A stretch of DNA of 23,681 nucleotides from CAMLHU01 sp049680185 (GCA_049680185.1 JBAUHI010000004.1:1-23681), one strand, 5' to 3'; counted from the first letter of the stretch, positions 14,290 through 20,962 are shown. Notes: generated by a model not told the origin, from the letters alone. Numbers and translations: made by a program.

Positions 14290-15420
14290 ATGGATCACAG
14301 GCGGACGGCCACTCACCCCCGGGAAATGACTTTGTCAGGAACCATCTCATCGTCCACTGACGACGGGCTTGAACGCTCCACCTCCGAACTCGGCGGGCTC
14401 GCCGTGGCGGGGAATTGTCACGAACCTATCCAGCTCCCGGGGGGCGATCGGGGCTGGCTGGTGGATGGGCTGCGGCGGATGATCCTCATCCGGGCGGCCG
14501 AGGAGCGGATCGGGGATATGGTGACGGCGGGGCGCATCCGGTGTCCCTGTCATCTGGCGATCGGTCAGGAAGCGCCGGCGGTCGGCGTCGCCCTGCAGGT
14601 GCGGGAGGGGGACCGGCTCTTCGGCGCCCATCGCTCGCACGCCCACTACCTCGCCCTCGGTGGATCGCTGCGCGGCCTGATGGCGGAGGTCCTGGGGAAG
14701 GACACCGGCGCCTCCCGCGGGATGGGGGGGTCGATGCACCTGATCGACCGCGCCCACGGGCTCTACGGGACCGTCCCCATCGTCGGAGCCACGATCCCGA
14801 TCGCCGCCGGGGCGGCCTTGGCCGCGAAGATGGACGGCAAGGGCGCCGTCGCGGTGTCGTATTTCGGGGACGGGGCGACCGAGGAGGGGGTCTTCCACGA
14901 GACGATGAATCTCGCGGCGACCCATCGCCTTCCGGTGCTCTTCGTCTGCGAGCACAACTTCTTCGCCAGTCACCTGCACATTTCGCTGCGCCAGCCCGCC
15001 GAGTCGGTCGCGCGCTACGCCGAGGCGCATCGGGTCGGGTGGGCCCGGGTCGACGGGAACGACCTGGTGGCGATGACCGCCGCCGTGCGCGAGGCGTTCG
15101 AGACGATGCGGGCCGGCGGCGGCCCCCGCTTCATCGAAGCGGTGACCTACCGGTGGCGGGGGCACGTCGGACCCCGGGAGGATGACGACGTCGGCGTGCG
15201 CCGCAAGGACGACCTCCACCTCTGGCGACTGCGGGATCCGGTGCGCCGTCTCGCCGAGGCGCTGATCGCGGCGGGGGAGATCGCCGCCGATGCGGTGGAG
15301 ACGATGACGGCGGAGGCGAAGGGTGCGGTGGCCGCGGCGTGGGAGCAGGCGGAACGCGATCCCTTCCCGGCCCCGGGCGAGCTTCTCGGGCGGGTCTACG
15401 CCGACGGGGCGCCCCGATGA
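14290..15420 (+). CDS. Thiamine-diphosphate-dependent dehydrogenase, E1-alpha-like subunit
   Basis: Alpha subunit of a two-subunit 2-oxo-acid-dehydrogenase-type E1 enzyme, 376 aa. Numbered from ATG 14290: FGAHRSHAHYLALGG (111-125) matches the conserved His-containing loop, GMGGSMH (144-150) follows, and the ThDP/Mg motif is GDG at 193-195 with Asn 223 (27 residues between). A later YRWRGHVGPRE matches the family's C-terminal loop. The first about 45-55 residues are not conserved; ATG 14326 is an alternative start and neither has a clear Shine-Dalgarno. The stop overlaps the E1-beta start as ATGA. No lipoyl E2 or E3 gene is present, and the neighbours are glycan genes. A role in transferring an acetyl or ketol group to a sugar is therefore more attractive than a metabolic dehydrogenase complex. 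Confidence 0.88.
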   Translation: MDHRRTATHPREMTLSGTISSSTDDGLERSTSELGGLAVAGNCHEPIQLPGGDRGWLVDGLRRMILIRAAEERIGDMVTAGRIRCPCHLAIGQEAPAVGVALQVREGDRLFGAHRSHAHYLALGGSLRGLMAEVLGKDTGASRGMGGSMHLIDRAHGLYGTVPIVGATIPIAAGAALAAKMDGKGAVAVSYFGDGATEEGVFHETMNLAATHRLPVLFVCEHNFFASHLHISLRQPAESVARYAEAHRVGWARVDGNDLVAMTAAVREAFETMRAGGGPRFIEAVTYRWRGHVGPREDDDVGVRRKDDLHLWRLRDPVRRLAEALIAAGEIAADAVETMTAEAKGAVAAAWEQAERDPFPAPGELLGRVYADGAPR

Positions 15421-16412
15421 CCGGCTACGGGCAGGCGATCCGGGACGGATTCGAGCACCTTCTCACCCACCATCGAGAGGTCTTCGTGATGGGGCAGGGG
15501 CTCTGGAGTCCGTGGTACGTGGGGAATACGATGACCAACCTCGATCAGCAGTTCGGGCGCGATCGGGTCATCGACTCTCCGGTCTCCGAGCTGGCGACCA
15601 CCGGCGCCGGGGTGGGCGCCGCGCTCTGCGGCTATCGCCCGGTCATCATCCATCCCCGGGTGGACTTCTTCCTCCTGGCGGTGGATCAGCTCGTCACCCA
15701 GGCGGCGAAGTGGCGGTACATGTTCGGCGGGCAGGAGCGGATGCCGCTGACGGTGCGCGCGATCATCAATCGCGGGGGGGAGCAGGGGGCGCAGCACTCG
15801 CAGGCGCTCCACTCCTGGTTCGCGCACGTGCCGGGGCTGCGGGTGGTGATGCCGGCCACCGCGGCCGACGCGCGGGATCTGCTGATCGCCTCGGTGCTGA
15901 GCGACGATCCGGTGCTGTACGTGGATGACCGCTGGTTGTACGAGACCGAAGGGGAGCTGCTGCCGATCGCGGAGCGCCCCCTGAGCGAAGAAGGTCCCCG
16001 CCTGGTCCATCGCGGCGGCGACCTGACGCTGGTCGGGGCGGGGTACAGCGCGCACCTCTGCCGGCAGGCCGCCGAGCGGCTGGCGGGCGAGGGGATCGGC
16101 TGCGACGTGGTGGACCTGCGCATCCTGAATCCGCTGGACCATGCGCTGGTCGCGGAATCGGTGGCGCGGACCGGGCGACTCCTGGCCGTGGACGGGGACT
16201 GGAGCACCTGCGGGCTCGCGGGGGAGATCATCGCCGGAGTTGCCGAGCGGGTGGAGTCGAGGGCGATGCGGGCGAAGCCGGTGCGGCTGACACTTCCCGC
16301 CTCCCCCGCGCCGACGAGCGGCCCCCTGGAGCGGGCGTATTACACCACCCTGGATGACGTGGTGGCGGCGGCGCGGCGCCTGGCAAATGGCGGAGGGATG
16401 GAGGCGCGGTAG
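15417..16412 (+). CDS. Thiamine-diphosphate-dependent enzyme, E1-beta-like (transketolase-pyrimidine) subunit
   Basis: Beta subunit partner of the preceding gene, 331 aa. The N-terminal pyrimidine-binding domain has DSPVSE (53-58; Glu58 is the family's cofactor-activating Glu), QAAKWRYMFGGQ (95-106), GAQHSQALHSWFAHVPGL (124-141) and VVMPAT. The C-terminal transketolase domain has LVGAGYSAHL and VVDLRILNPLD. Length and domain order match PDH/branched-chain E1-beta. The start ATG overlaps the E1-alpha stop by 4 bases, so the two should be made in equal amounts. The usual ETPISE is DSPVSE here, and the stretch after GAALCGYRPVIIHPR differs from metabolic PDH, hinting at a specialised subfamily. 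A perfect terminator hairpin follows 30 bases after the stop. Confidence 0.88.
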   Translation: MTGYGQAIRDGFEHLLTHHREVFVMGQGLWSPWYVGNTMTNLDQQFGRDRVIDSPVSELATTGAGVGAALCGYRPVIIHPRVDFFLLAVDQLVTQAAKWRYMFGGQERMPLTVRAIINRGGEQGAQHSQALHSWFAHVPGLRVVMPATAADARDLLIASVLSDDPVLYVDDRWLYETEGELLPIAERPLSEEGPRLVHRGGDLTLVGAGYSAHLCRQAAERLAGEGIGCDVVDLRILNPLDHALVAESVARTGRLLAVDGDWSTCGLAGEIIAGVAERVESRAMRAKPVRLTLPASPAPTSGPLERAYYTTLDDVVAAARRLANGGGMEAR

Positions 16413-16441
16413 CGATGACCCGACGCCGGGCGACGCAAAGC

Positions 16442-16472
16442 AACGGGGCCTCCAGCTATCGGAGGCCCCGTT
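16442..16472. terminator. Bidirectional terminator between convergent genes
   Basis: A perfect 12-bp stem (AACGGGGCCTCC with GGAGGCCCCGTT) surrounds a 7-base loop. It lies between the E1-beta stop (16412) and the end of the minus-strand SLBB gene (16574). The + side continues TTCTGCTC and the - side GTTGCTTTGC; both are short T-containing tails, suiting use in both directions. A second hairpin (GGGTCGCC-TGC-GGCGACCC, 16525-16543) lies nearer the SLBB gene. Confidence 0.7.
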
Positions 16473-16524
16473 CTGCTCGGGTGCTGCGAGCGCCATCTCC
16501 ATCGCTGGATCCCCGTCTCCGTGG

Positions 16525-16543
16525 GGGTCGCCTGCGGCGACCC
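16525..16543 (-). terminator. Second hairpin downstream of the SLBB gene
   Basis: A perfect 8-bp stem with a TGC loop, 31 bases after the SLBB gene end in its direction of transcription. No T run follows, so it may pause or protect the 3' end rather than terminate alone. Confidence 0.4.
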
Positions 16544-16573
16544 GACAACGGGACCCTCCACCGGTGCCGCCAA

Positions 16574-19057
16574 TTACAACTTCGTCGCCACGAAGATGAT
16601 CGTCAGCGTGCTCGCCAGGACCTGCGCGACGGCGCCGAAGAGTGCCACGACATCGGTGTGCGGTGCGTTCGGATCCTTGAACGGCACGGTGATCTCGGCC
16701 CCCGGATTCGGGTCCGCGACGCCGCCACCGAAGAAGAGGAAATGCCCCGAACGAGTGGCGATCTCCCCGTTGGCCTGGCGGACGCTGGCGTGCTTCTCGT
16801 CCGCCTTTTGGGAATAGCCGCCCGCGGCACCAACGTAGTATTCGAATGACGCGCCTCGTTTGTACAATACCGAGGTTGGAGAGTTGACCGCTCCACTCAC
16901 CCTAACGACCGCCTCGTATTCCGGGACAACCATGGTGTCGTTCGGGTAGAGGATCAGGTTGTCCCGCGAGTCGAGGTGTTTCAGTGCGTTGGGAAGATCG
17001 AGGTTGATCCGGCCCACGTTGTTGAATGTCCGGGTGAAACGGACCCCTTCGGGGTATGCCTGTTCGGTCAGGCCTCCGGCGCGCTCGATGAGGCTGGAGA
17101 GTGTCTCGTCGCGGCGTTGCAATGCATACGTGCCGGGGAACTTGACCTGTCCGATGACCGTGACCGTCCGTTGGTACTCGAACCCCGGCTGGCGGAAGAT
17201 GAGCACATTGTCCCAGGGGCCGATCGTGACCTCGGGAGCGCCGGAGGATTTGAACGCCATCCCCGGCGGTCCGACGTAGCGCCCCAGGGAATCCCGGTCG
17301 AAGAGGTAGGTCGAGTCGATCGGCACCCGGATCGTGGTGGCGAGCTGGCCGGTTGTGCGATCCGCCGGCAGCCGGGCGATCTCGGCGTATTCCAGGAAGG
17401 CGCCGATCTTGGTCCCGTGGGCCATCAGAACCAGATCCCGTAAGGTCATCCCGGGCCGCCACTGGAAGATCCCGGGCTGATTGACGGCCCCGGTGATCGC
17501 CACGGTGATGGAATCACGCATCTCGGGACGGCCGTAGATGGAGATGACGTCCCGATCCTGCAGGGCCGAATCCCCCGGCCACGGAGAGACGCTGTCCTTC
17601 GGCAATGTGGTCGAGACGAGATAGCGAGTCGAGTCGGCCGGATTCCAGCGGGAGATATGGGCGCGGCCTTCGTACGTCGCCGGGAGGAGCCCGCCAGCAA
17701 GGTGAAGCGCATCGGAGAGGTGCATCCCGGGCCGGAAGCCGAGGCGGCCGGGGAGATAGACGCTCCCGCTCACGTCCACGTATTGGCGGAGGCCATCGCC
17801 GACGGTAAAGACGGCGACGCTGTCGCCATCCTCCATCGAGACAGGAGGGATCCCCGCCTTCATCTGGTCGAGCGGGACGTCGATGACCACGCGCTGCGAC
17901 CTGCCGCTCTCGCGGTCGGCCGCCGGAACGATCCGGGTGATCGAGATCCGTACCGCGGCGGCATCCGCAGTGAGGCCGCCCCCTTCGCGCAGCAGATCGG
18001 CCAGCGTTTCCTTCGGTGCCAGGTCGTACTGGGCCGGCCGGTTGATGGAACCGGTGAGTGAGACGCGGCGGTCCTTGACCGGGACGAAGATGACGTCGCC
18101 ATCCTCCAGCCGAAGGTCGCTGCGGGTATCGCCCTTCAGGAGATAGTCGTACAGGTCGAAGGTGGCGACCGATTTCCCGTGGCGGCGCACGTCGATCATG
18201 CGCCCGCTGGCGAGGCCGGTGACGCCACCGGCGGCGTAGAGCCCGGTGAGCACGGTGCCGAGGGCGCTGATCTGGTAGGCGCCGGGCTGGGCCACCTCGC
18301 CCACCACATACACCTGCACCGCCCGGACATTGGCGACCGAGATGTCGAACTTGGTGGTGCCGCGACCGATCCCGGAGTAGGCCCGTCCCAACCGGGTATT
18401 GAGGACGCTCCGGGCCTGGTCGAGGGTCAGGTTGCTGAGGAAGAGCTGCCCGACCTGCGGGATCAGAACGAACCCCTCCCGGGTGACCTGCAAGGAGTAG
18501 GTCTGTTCCACGTCTCCTGTCAGGATCAGGACGACGATGTCTCCCGGGCCGAGTTTGTAATCGGGGGGAACGGGTCCGGAGAGGAGGGGATAGAACTGCG
18601 TCGTGGAGCGCTTGAACACGTCGACACCGAAGACCGGGAGTCCGGTCACGGCGGGGGCCGTGGGTTGTACGACGATCCCGGTCTTGGTGGTGATGGTATC
18701 AGTATTCACCAAGGCGGGGAGGCCGAGGGCCTGCACGGCTCCGAGTTCGGAAGCACCGGGGGTGAGCTGGGCACCGGCCACCGTGCTGCTGTCTCCCATA
18801 TAGGCATCAAGAAGATTGGGAGAATAGCCGGCCGCCTGGAGCCGGGAGCGGATCTGATCCGGGGAAAGCCCTGATTGCGCAAGGCGCGCCTGGATCCGCG
18901 CCGCAACTCCCGGATCGTTGGCGACGGCACTCTGCAGCATCTGTGCTGCCTGTGCCGGCGGTGGGGGGGTGATCTGACCGACGGCTCGGGTGCTCCCGGC
19001 CGTTGCGGCCAGAAGAAATGCGCCCAAGGCGCTGACGTAGGGACGGATCGTTGGCAT
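16574..19057 (-). CDS. Multi-SLBB polysaccharide export protein (Wza-related)
   Basis: Secreted/outer-membrane-associated protein of 827 aa, expected to form or line the export channel. Signal peptide at about 1-27 without a lipobox Cys, so it is not a Wza-like lipoprotein. An N-terminal helical domain spans about 36-87 (SGLSPDQIRSRLQAAGYSP, then LLDAYM). A polysaccharide-export domain spans about 165-245 (DYKLGPGDIVVL, GFVLIPQVGQLFLSNLTLDQA). Then come six SLBB repeats starting near 248, 331, 427, 518, 631 and 717, each opening with a G-x-V/I-x-x-P-type turn. A hydrophobic C-terminal helix covers about 802-825. Wza has two SLBB-type repeats and about 380 residues, so this is an extended version. 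No Shine-Dalgarno precedes the ATG; a promoter-like TTGACC/AATCTT pair lies so close that the mRNA may be leaderless. It is convergent with E1-beta. Confidence 0.88.
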   Translation of the reverse strand: MPTIRPYVSALGAFLLAATAGSTRAVGQITPPPPAQAAQMLQSAVANDPGVAARIQARLAQSGLSPDQIRSRLQAAGYSPNLLDAYMGDSSTVAGAQLTPGASELGAVQALGLPALVNTDTITTKTGIVVQPTAPAVTGLPVFGVDVFKRSTTQFYPLLSGPVPPDYKLGPGDIVVLILTGDVEQTYSLQVTREGFVLIPQVGQLFLSNLTLDQARSVLNTRLGRAYSGIGRGTTKFDISVANVRAVQVYVVGEVAQPGAYQISALGTVLTGLYAAGGVTGLASGRMIDVRRHGKSVATFDLYDYLLKGDTRSDLRLEDGDVIFVPVKDRRVSLTGSINRPAQYDLAPKETLADLLREGGGLTADAAAVRISITRIVPAADRESGRSQRVVIDVPLDQMKAGIPPVSMEDGDSVAVFTVGDGLRQYVDVSGSVYLPGRLGFRPGMHLSDALHLAGGLLPATYEGRAHISRWNPADSTRYLVSTTLPKDSVSPWPGDSALQDRDVISIYGRPEMRDSITVAITGAVNQPGIFQWRPGMTLRDLVLMAHGTKIGAFLEYAEIARLPADRTTGQLATTIRVPIDSTYLFDRDSLGRYVGPPGMAFKSSGAPEVTIGPWDNVLIFRQPGFEYQRTVTVIGQVKFPGTYALQRRDETLSSLIERAGGLTEQAYPEGVRFTRTFNNVGRINLDLPNALKHLDSRDNLILYPNDTMVVPEYEAVVRVSGAVNSPTSVLYKRGASFEYYVGAAGGYSQKADEKHASVRQANGEIATRSGHFLFFGGGVADPNPGAEITVPFKDPNAPHTDVVALFGAVAQVLASTLTIIFVATKL

Positions 19058-19066
19058 AGGGGAGGT

Positions 19067-19095
19067 AAGATTGCTGGTAACTTGCGGCGGGTCAA
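19067..19095 (-). promoter_or_regulatory. Weak promoter candidate for the SLBB gene
   Basis: On the minus strand: TTGACC (19095-19090, 5/6), a 17-base spacer, AATCTT (19072-19067, 3/6), then 9 bases to the ATG. If real, transcription would begin at or next to the start codon. The -10 match is poor. Confidence 0.22.
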
Positions 19096-19136
19096 GGGCT
19101 TGCGCCCTTGCAGAATCTTCACGCCCGGGGAAGATT
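19093..19136. repeat. Two adjacent hairpins upstream of tRNA(CAU)
   Basis: CAAGGGC-TTGC-GCCCTTG (19093-19110) and AATCTTC-9 nt-GAAGATT (19114-19136) are perfect 7-bp inverted repeats. They fill the gap between the divergent SLBB gene and the tRNA gene and could be regulatory or a remnant terminator. Their function is unknown. Confidence 0.4.
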
Positions 19137-19144
19137 GAGGCGCC

Positions 19145-19218
19145 GGGCCCTTAGCTCAGTTGGTCAGAGCAGCGGACTCATAATCCGACGCGCGCGGGTT
19201 CGAACCCCGCAGGGCCCA
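19145..19218 (+). tRNA. tRNA with CAU anticodon (probable tRNA-Ile2, else elongator tRNA-Met)
   Basis: A 74-base cloverleaf: acceptor GGGCCCT/AGGGCCC, D arm GCTC/GAGC, anticodon loop CTCATAA (anticodon CAT at 19179-19181), T arm GCGGG-TTCGAAC-CCCGC, discriminator A. The TTAGCTCAGTTGGT start and acceptor resemble the lysidine-modified isoleucine tRNA (reads AUA) rather than elongator Met or the initiator. The outermost anticodon-stem pair is a G-A mismatch. The CCA end is not encoded. An octamer repeat array begins 2 bases after the discriminator. Confidence 0.92.
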
Positions 19219-19219
19219 T

Positions 19220-19283
19220 ACGCAGGGGCGGAGGGACGCAGAGACGTAGAGACGCAGGGGCGGAGGGGCGCAGAGACGCAGGG
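19220..19283 (+). repeat. Octamer tandem array 1 (RCGCAGRG x 8)
   Basis: Eight 8-bp units in exact register: ACGCAGGG, GCGGAGGG, ACGCAGAG, ACGTAGAG, ACGCAGGG, GCGGAGGG, GCGCAGAG, ACGCAGGG. It begins one base after the last tRNA base and ends 2 bases before the stop codon of the four-helix bundle gene on the other strand. Confidence 0.85.
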
Positions 19284-19285
19284 GG

Positions 19286-19639
19286 CTATCGGCTGAGTGA
19301 GCGGAGGAGGCCGAAGAGGGGCTTGGCGGCGGCGGTCCGCAGGGCCTCGAGGGAGGTGAACGATTCCTCCGAGAGATGTCCCAGATCGCGCGCGAATCTC
19401 AAGGTGTACTCGACCTCGGCCAGGGATGCCCAGGCGATATCCAGGAAGCGCCGGAACTCTTTCGGCCCACGGCGAGCCCGACCCTCGACGATGTTGGCCG
19501 GTACCGAGAACGCGGCCCGCCGGATCTGCGCGGTGAGGCCATAGCGCTCATCGGCCGGCCACTGGCGGGTAAGCCGGTGGATCTCCAATGCCAGGGCGTG
19601 TGCCGTCCGCCACGCTTCCAACCGCTCGTATGGCTGCAT
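19286..19639 (-). CDS. Four-helix bundle protein (23S rRNA-intervening-sequence / S23 protein family)
   Basis: A small helical protein of 117 aa. Family signatures: an opening YERLEAWRTAHALALEIHRLT, then YGLTAQIRRAAFSVPANIVEG (about 33-53), EFRRFLDIAWASLAEVEY (about 61-78), and a final helix rich in Leu and Ala. Relatives were first seen inside intervening sequences of 23S rRNA genes and are also found as free-standing genes, sometimes near mobile or variable regions. Their biochemical role is not established. Here it stands alone between two inverted octamer arrays and two tRNA genes. No strong Shine-Dalgarno is seen before ATG 19639. Confidence 0.9.
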   Translation of the reverse strand: MQPYERLEAWRTAHALALEIHRLTRQWPADERYGLTAQIRRAAFSVPANIVEGRARRGPKEFRRFLDIAWASLAEVEYTLRFARDLGHLSEESFTSLEALRTAAAKPLFGLLRSLSR

Positions 19640-19722
19640 GGCCTACGATACACCAAAGGGGCCCCGGGATCATCACCCAAAAGCCCCTCGCTCTCATCTT
19701 TTTCCCGCAACCACTCGCTTCG

Positions 19723-19800
19723 CCCTCCGCCCCCCGCCTCTGCGTCTCTCCGTCCCTGCGCCTGTTCCCCCTCCGCCCCTGCGTCCCTCCGTCTCTGCGA
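19723..19800 (-). repeat. Octamer tandem array 2 (inverted, 8 units)
   Basis: On the minus strand the same octamer as array 1, read from 19800 down: TCGCAGAG, ACGGAGGG, ACGCAGGG, GCGGAGGG, a 7-base interruption, then GCGCAGGG, ACGGAGAG, ACGCAGAG, a second 7-base interruption, and GCGGAGGG. It starts 2 bases after the tRNA-Val 3' end. With array 1 it forms an inverted pair around the four-helix bundle gene. Confidence 0.8.
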
Positions 19801-19802
19801 AA

Positions 19803-19876
19803 TGGCCGATGAGGGGCTCGAACCCCCGACCTCGCGCATGTGAGGCGCGCGCTCTAACCAGCTGAGCTAATCGGCC
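19803..19876 (-). tRNA. tRNA-Val (anticodon CAC)
   Basis: A 74-base cloverleaf on the minus strand: acceptor GGCCGAT/ATCGGCC, D arm GCTC/GAGC, anticodon stem CGCGC/GCGCG with loop CTCACAT (anticodon CAC, reads GUG), T arm GGGGG-TTCGAGC-CCCTC with one G-T pair, discriminator A. CCA is not encoded. An octamer array begins 2 bases beyond the 3' end. Confidence 0.95.
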
Positions 19877-19891
19877 GATTTTGGAGCGGGG

Positions 19892-19920
19892 AGTTTAATC
19901 GGCGGGGCGGGGAGGGACAA
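19892..19920 (-). promoter_or_regulatory. Candidate promoter of tRNA-Val
   Basis: On the minus strand TTGTCC (19920-19915, 4/6), a 17-base spacer, TAAACT (19897-19892, 4/6), then 15 bases to the tRNA 5' end. The spacing is ideal for a stable-RNA promoter and this is the most AT-rich spot nearby. Confidence 0.4.
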
Positions 19921-19921
19921 G

Positions 19922-20015
19922 GCGCAGGGGCGCAGGGGCGCAGGGACGCACGGACGCAGGGGCGCAGGATGGCCCCCCTGCGCGTCTGCGCCTCTACGCC
20001 CCTGCGCCCCTACGC
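19922..20015. repeat. Octamer arrays 3 (6 forward units) and 4 (5 inverted units)
   Basis: Six forward octamers (19922-19969, e.g. GCGCAGGG, ACGCACGG) and five inverted ones (19976-20015, e.g. CCCTGCGC, CTCTACGC), each in exact 8-bp register, separated by 6 bases. They could fold into a long imperfect hairpin. The last inverted unit, 20008-20015, contains the TAG stop codon of the MazF-type gene (20012-20010). Confidence 0.8.
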
Positions 20016-20339
20016 CGCGAACATCTCCTGGAGGATCCCGAGTGCCCGGGCGAGGGTGTCCTGGTCGAGGCTGCCGAGGCGTTTGACGAGCCGAGCGCGG
20101 TCGGCCACGCGAAGCTGGTCGAGGACCACGTGGCCCGCTTTCCCCCGGAAGCGGCAGGGGGTCCGGAAGGGGTAGGGGTGACTCCCGGTGGTCATCGGCG
20201 CGATCAGCACCGTGTCGAGACCCTGATTCAACTCATCGGGGGAGACGACGAGGCAGGGGCGTGCCTTCTTGATCTCCCGTCCCACCGTGGGGTCGAGCGA
20301 AATGAGCCAGACGTCACCCCGGGCCGGTCGGCGGCTCAC
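20010..20339 (-). CDS. mazF: MazF/PemK-family toxin (sequence-specific mRNA endoribonuclease)
   Basis: Type II toxin of about 109 aa. Family signs: RRPARGDVWLISLDPTVG at the start (R-x-G-D-[VI]-[WY] motif), REIKKARPCLVVSPDELN with the Arg-Pro typical of the active site loop, VLIAPMTT in the centre, and HVVLDQLRVADRARL with a Val-Leu-Asp-Gln strand. Such proteins cleave single-stranded RNA when freed from their antitoxin. GTG 20339 is chosen because it overlaps the antitoxin stop as GTGA; GTG 20348 in the same frame would add three residues. The stop codon lies within an octamer repeat unit, so the very C terminus (MFAA) may have been set by the repeat. Confidence 0.9.
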   Translation of the reverse strand: MSRRPARGDVWLISLDPTVGREIKKARPCLVVSPDELNQGLDTVLIAPMTTGSHPYPFRTPCRFRGKAGHVVLDQLRVADRARLVKRLGSLDQDTLARALGILQEMFAA

Positions 20340-20581
20340 CAGCTCCACTCCTCGGTGTCAAAGCGGGTCGGAAGGAGCGCGGGCGCCGGCTCGGCGCTGG
20401 TGGTGGCCGCCTCGACGGCCGCGGCGGCCCATCCCGTCCGCGGGAGCCGCGACGGCTGGATGACCAGGCGGTCTCCATCGACCGTGAGCTCGACCTCCTG
20501 GTCGAGTCCGGCCTGATCGAGGATCGGTTTGGGGATCCGGAGACCGCGGGAGTTGCCGATCCGGATGATGCGCGCGCGCAT
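20336..20581 (-). CDS. mazE: MazE-type AbrB/SpoVT-fold antitoxin
   Basis: Antitoxin of 81 aa for the adjacent toxin. The N-terminal swapped-hairpin DNA-binding domain reads MRARIIRIGNSRGLRIPKPI, then LDQAGLDQEVELTVDGDRLVIQP, a clear AbrB-family pattern (IGNSxGxRIPK). The C-terminal tail is acidic or Ala-rich and ends RFDTEEWSW, the type of tail that binds the toxin. The start at ATG 20581 fits the family; a longer upstream frame exists but is repeat-derived sequence. It is expected to repress its own promoter in the 20582-20640 region. The stop overlaps the toxin's start by 4 bases. Confidence 0.9.
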   Translation of the reverse strand: MRARIIRIGNSRGLRIPKPILDQAGLDQEVELTVDGDRLVIQPSRLPRTGWAAAAVEAATTSAEPAPALLPTRFDTEEWSW

Positions 20582-20642
20582 GGGTGCCTGACGACGGAGT
20601 GTATCCACAATGTAATTACCGGTGAGAATGGGGGCAACGGGG

Positions 20643-20666
20643 GCGCAGGGGCGCAGAGGCGCAGGG
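20643..20666 (+). repeat. Octamer array 5 (3 units)
   Basis: GCGCAGGG, GCGCAGAG, GCGCAGGG in exact register, 61 bases upstream of the antitoxin start. With arrays 3 and 4 it brackets the mazEF pair. Confidence 0.7.
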
Positions 20667-20749
20667 GCGCGCGAGTGAGGACAACGCCGCGTGGGCGGAT
20701 ACGGACCGCGATGAACCTGGCGGCGGGCTCCCGGCAACGCGAAGCAGGT

Positions 20750-20767
20750 CCCTCGCTGCGCTCGGGA
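20750..20767. repeat. REP-like palindromic repeat, copy 2
   Basis: CCCTCGCTGCGCTCGGGA, the closest relative of the copy at 1-24; the arms are complementary around the centre. Confidence 0.5.
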
Positions 20768-20817
20768 AGGTTCCGGTCGGCGGGTGAGGGTTCGGGTCGC
20801 CGCAGGCGGGGACAACA

Positions 20818-20884
20818 GGCGCCTAAGGCGCGTGGGCGCGGGAGGCGCGAAAAGAGCGCGTGAGGCGCGTAAGAAGGCGCGTGG
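20818..20884 (+). repeat. Nonamer tandem repeat (family B), about 7 units
   Basis: Units of 8-10 bases such as GGCGCCTAA, GGCGCGTGG, GCGCGGGA, GGCGCGAAA, GAGCGCGTGA, GGCGCGTAA and GGCGCGTGG. Same family as 45-80 and 23528-23577. Confidence 0.65.
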
Positions 20885-20908
20885 GCGCTGGTGCTTGTAT
20901 GCGATCAA

Positions 20909-20962
20909 TTACACGGCCGTTCACGCGATCGGTCCACGCGGTCTGTTACGCGGCCGTTCCCG
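20909..20962 (-). repeat. Degenerate family-B-like inverted units next to the hldA stop
   Basis: On the minus strand CGCGTAA-, CGCGTGG- and CGCGTGA-type words recur about every 11-15 bases. CGGCCGTTC appears twice on the + strand (20914-20922 and 20951-20959). The block reaches within 2 bases of the hldA stop codon. Confidence 0.45.

Noticed and set aside
13090..14316. A 408-codon minus-strand frame opposite the PGT and aldo/keto reductase genes
   Set aside because: The + strand proteins have complete catalytic motifs. The antisense product is low-complexity and matches nothing.
14290..16412. Reading the E1 pair as a housekeeping pyruvate or branched-chain dehydrogenase operon
   Set aside because: No E2, lipoyl domain or E3 gene follows; a terminator comes directly after E1-beta and all neighbours are glycan genes. 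It is not disproved, only less likely.
15396..16502. A 368-codon minus-strand frame opposite E1-beta
   Set aside because: Same reason: a shadow of a clear thiamine-diphosphate enzyme gene in high-GC DNA.
19220..20015. CRISPR array
   Set aside because: Units are 8 bp, directly adjacent, with no spacers and no cas genes; this is a short-period tandem repeat.
20582..20908. N-terminal extension of the MazE-type antitoxin to about 190 residues
   Set aside because: The extra part is encoded by octamer and palindromic repeats and is Arg/Pro low complexity. The AbrB domain starts cleanly at ATG 20581.
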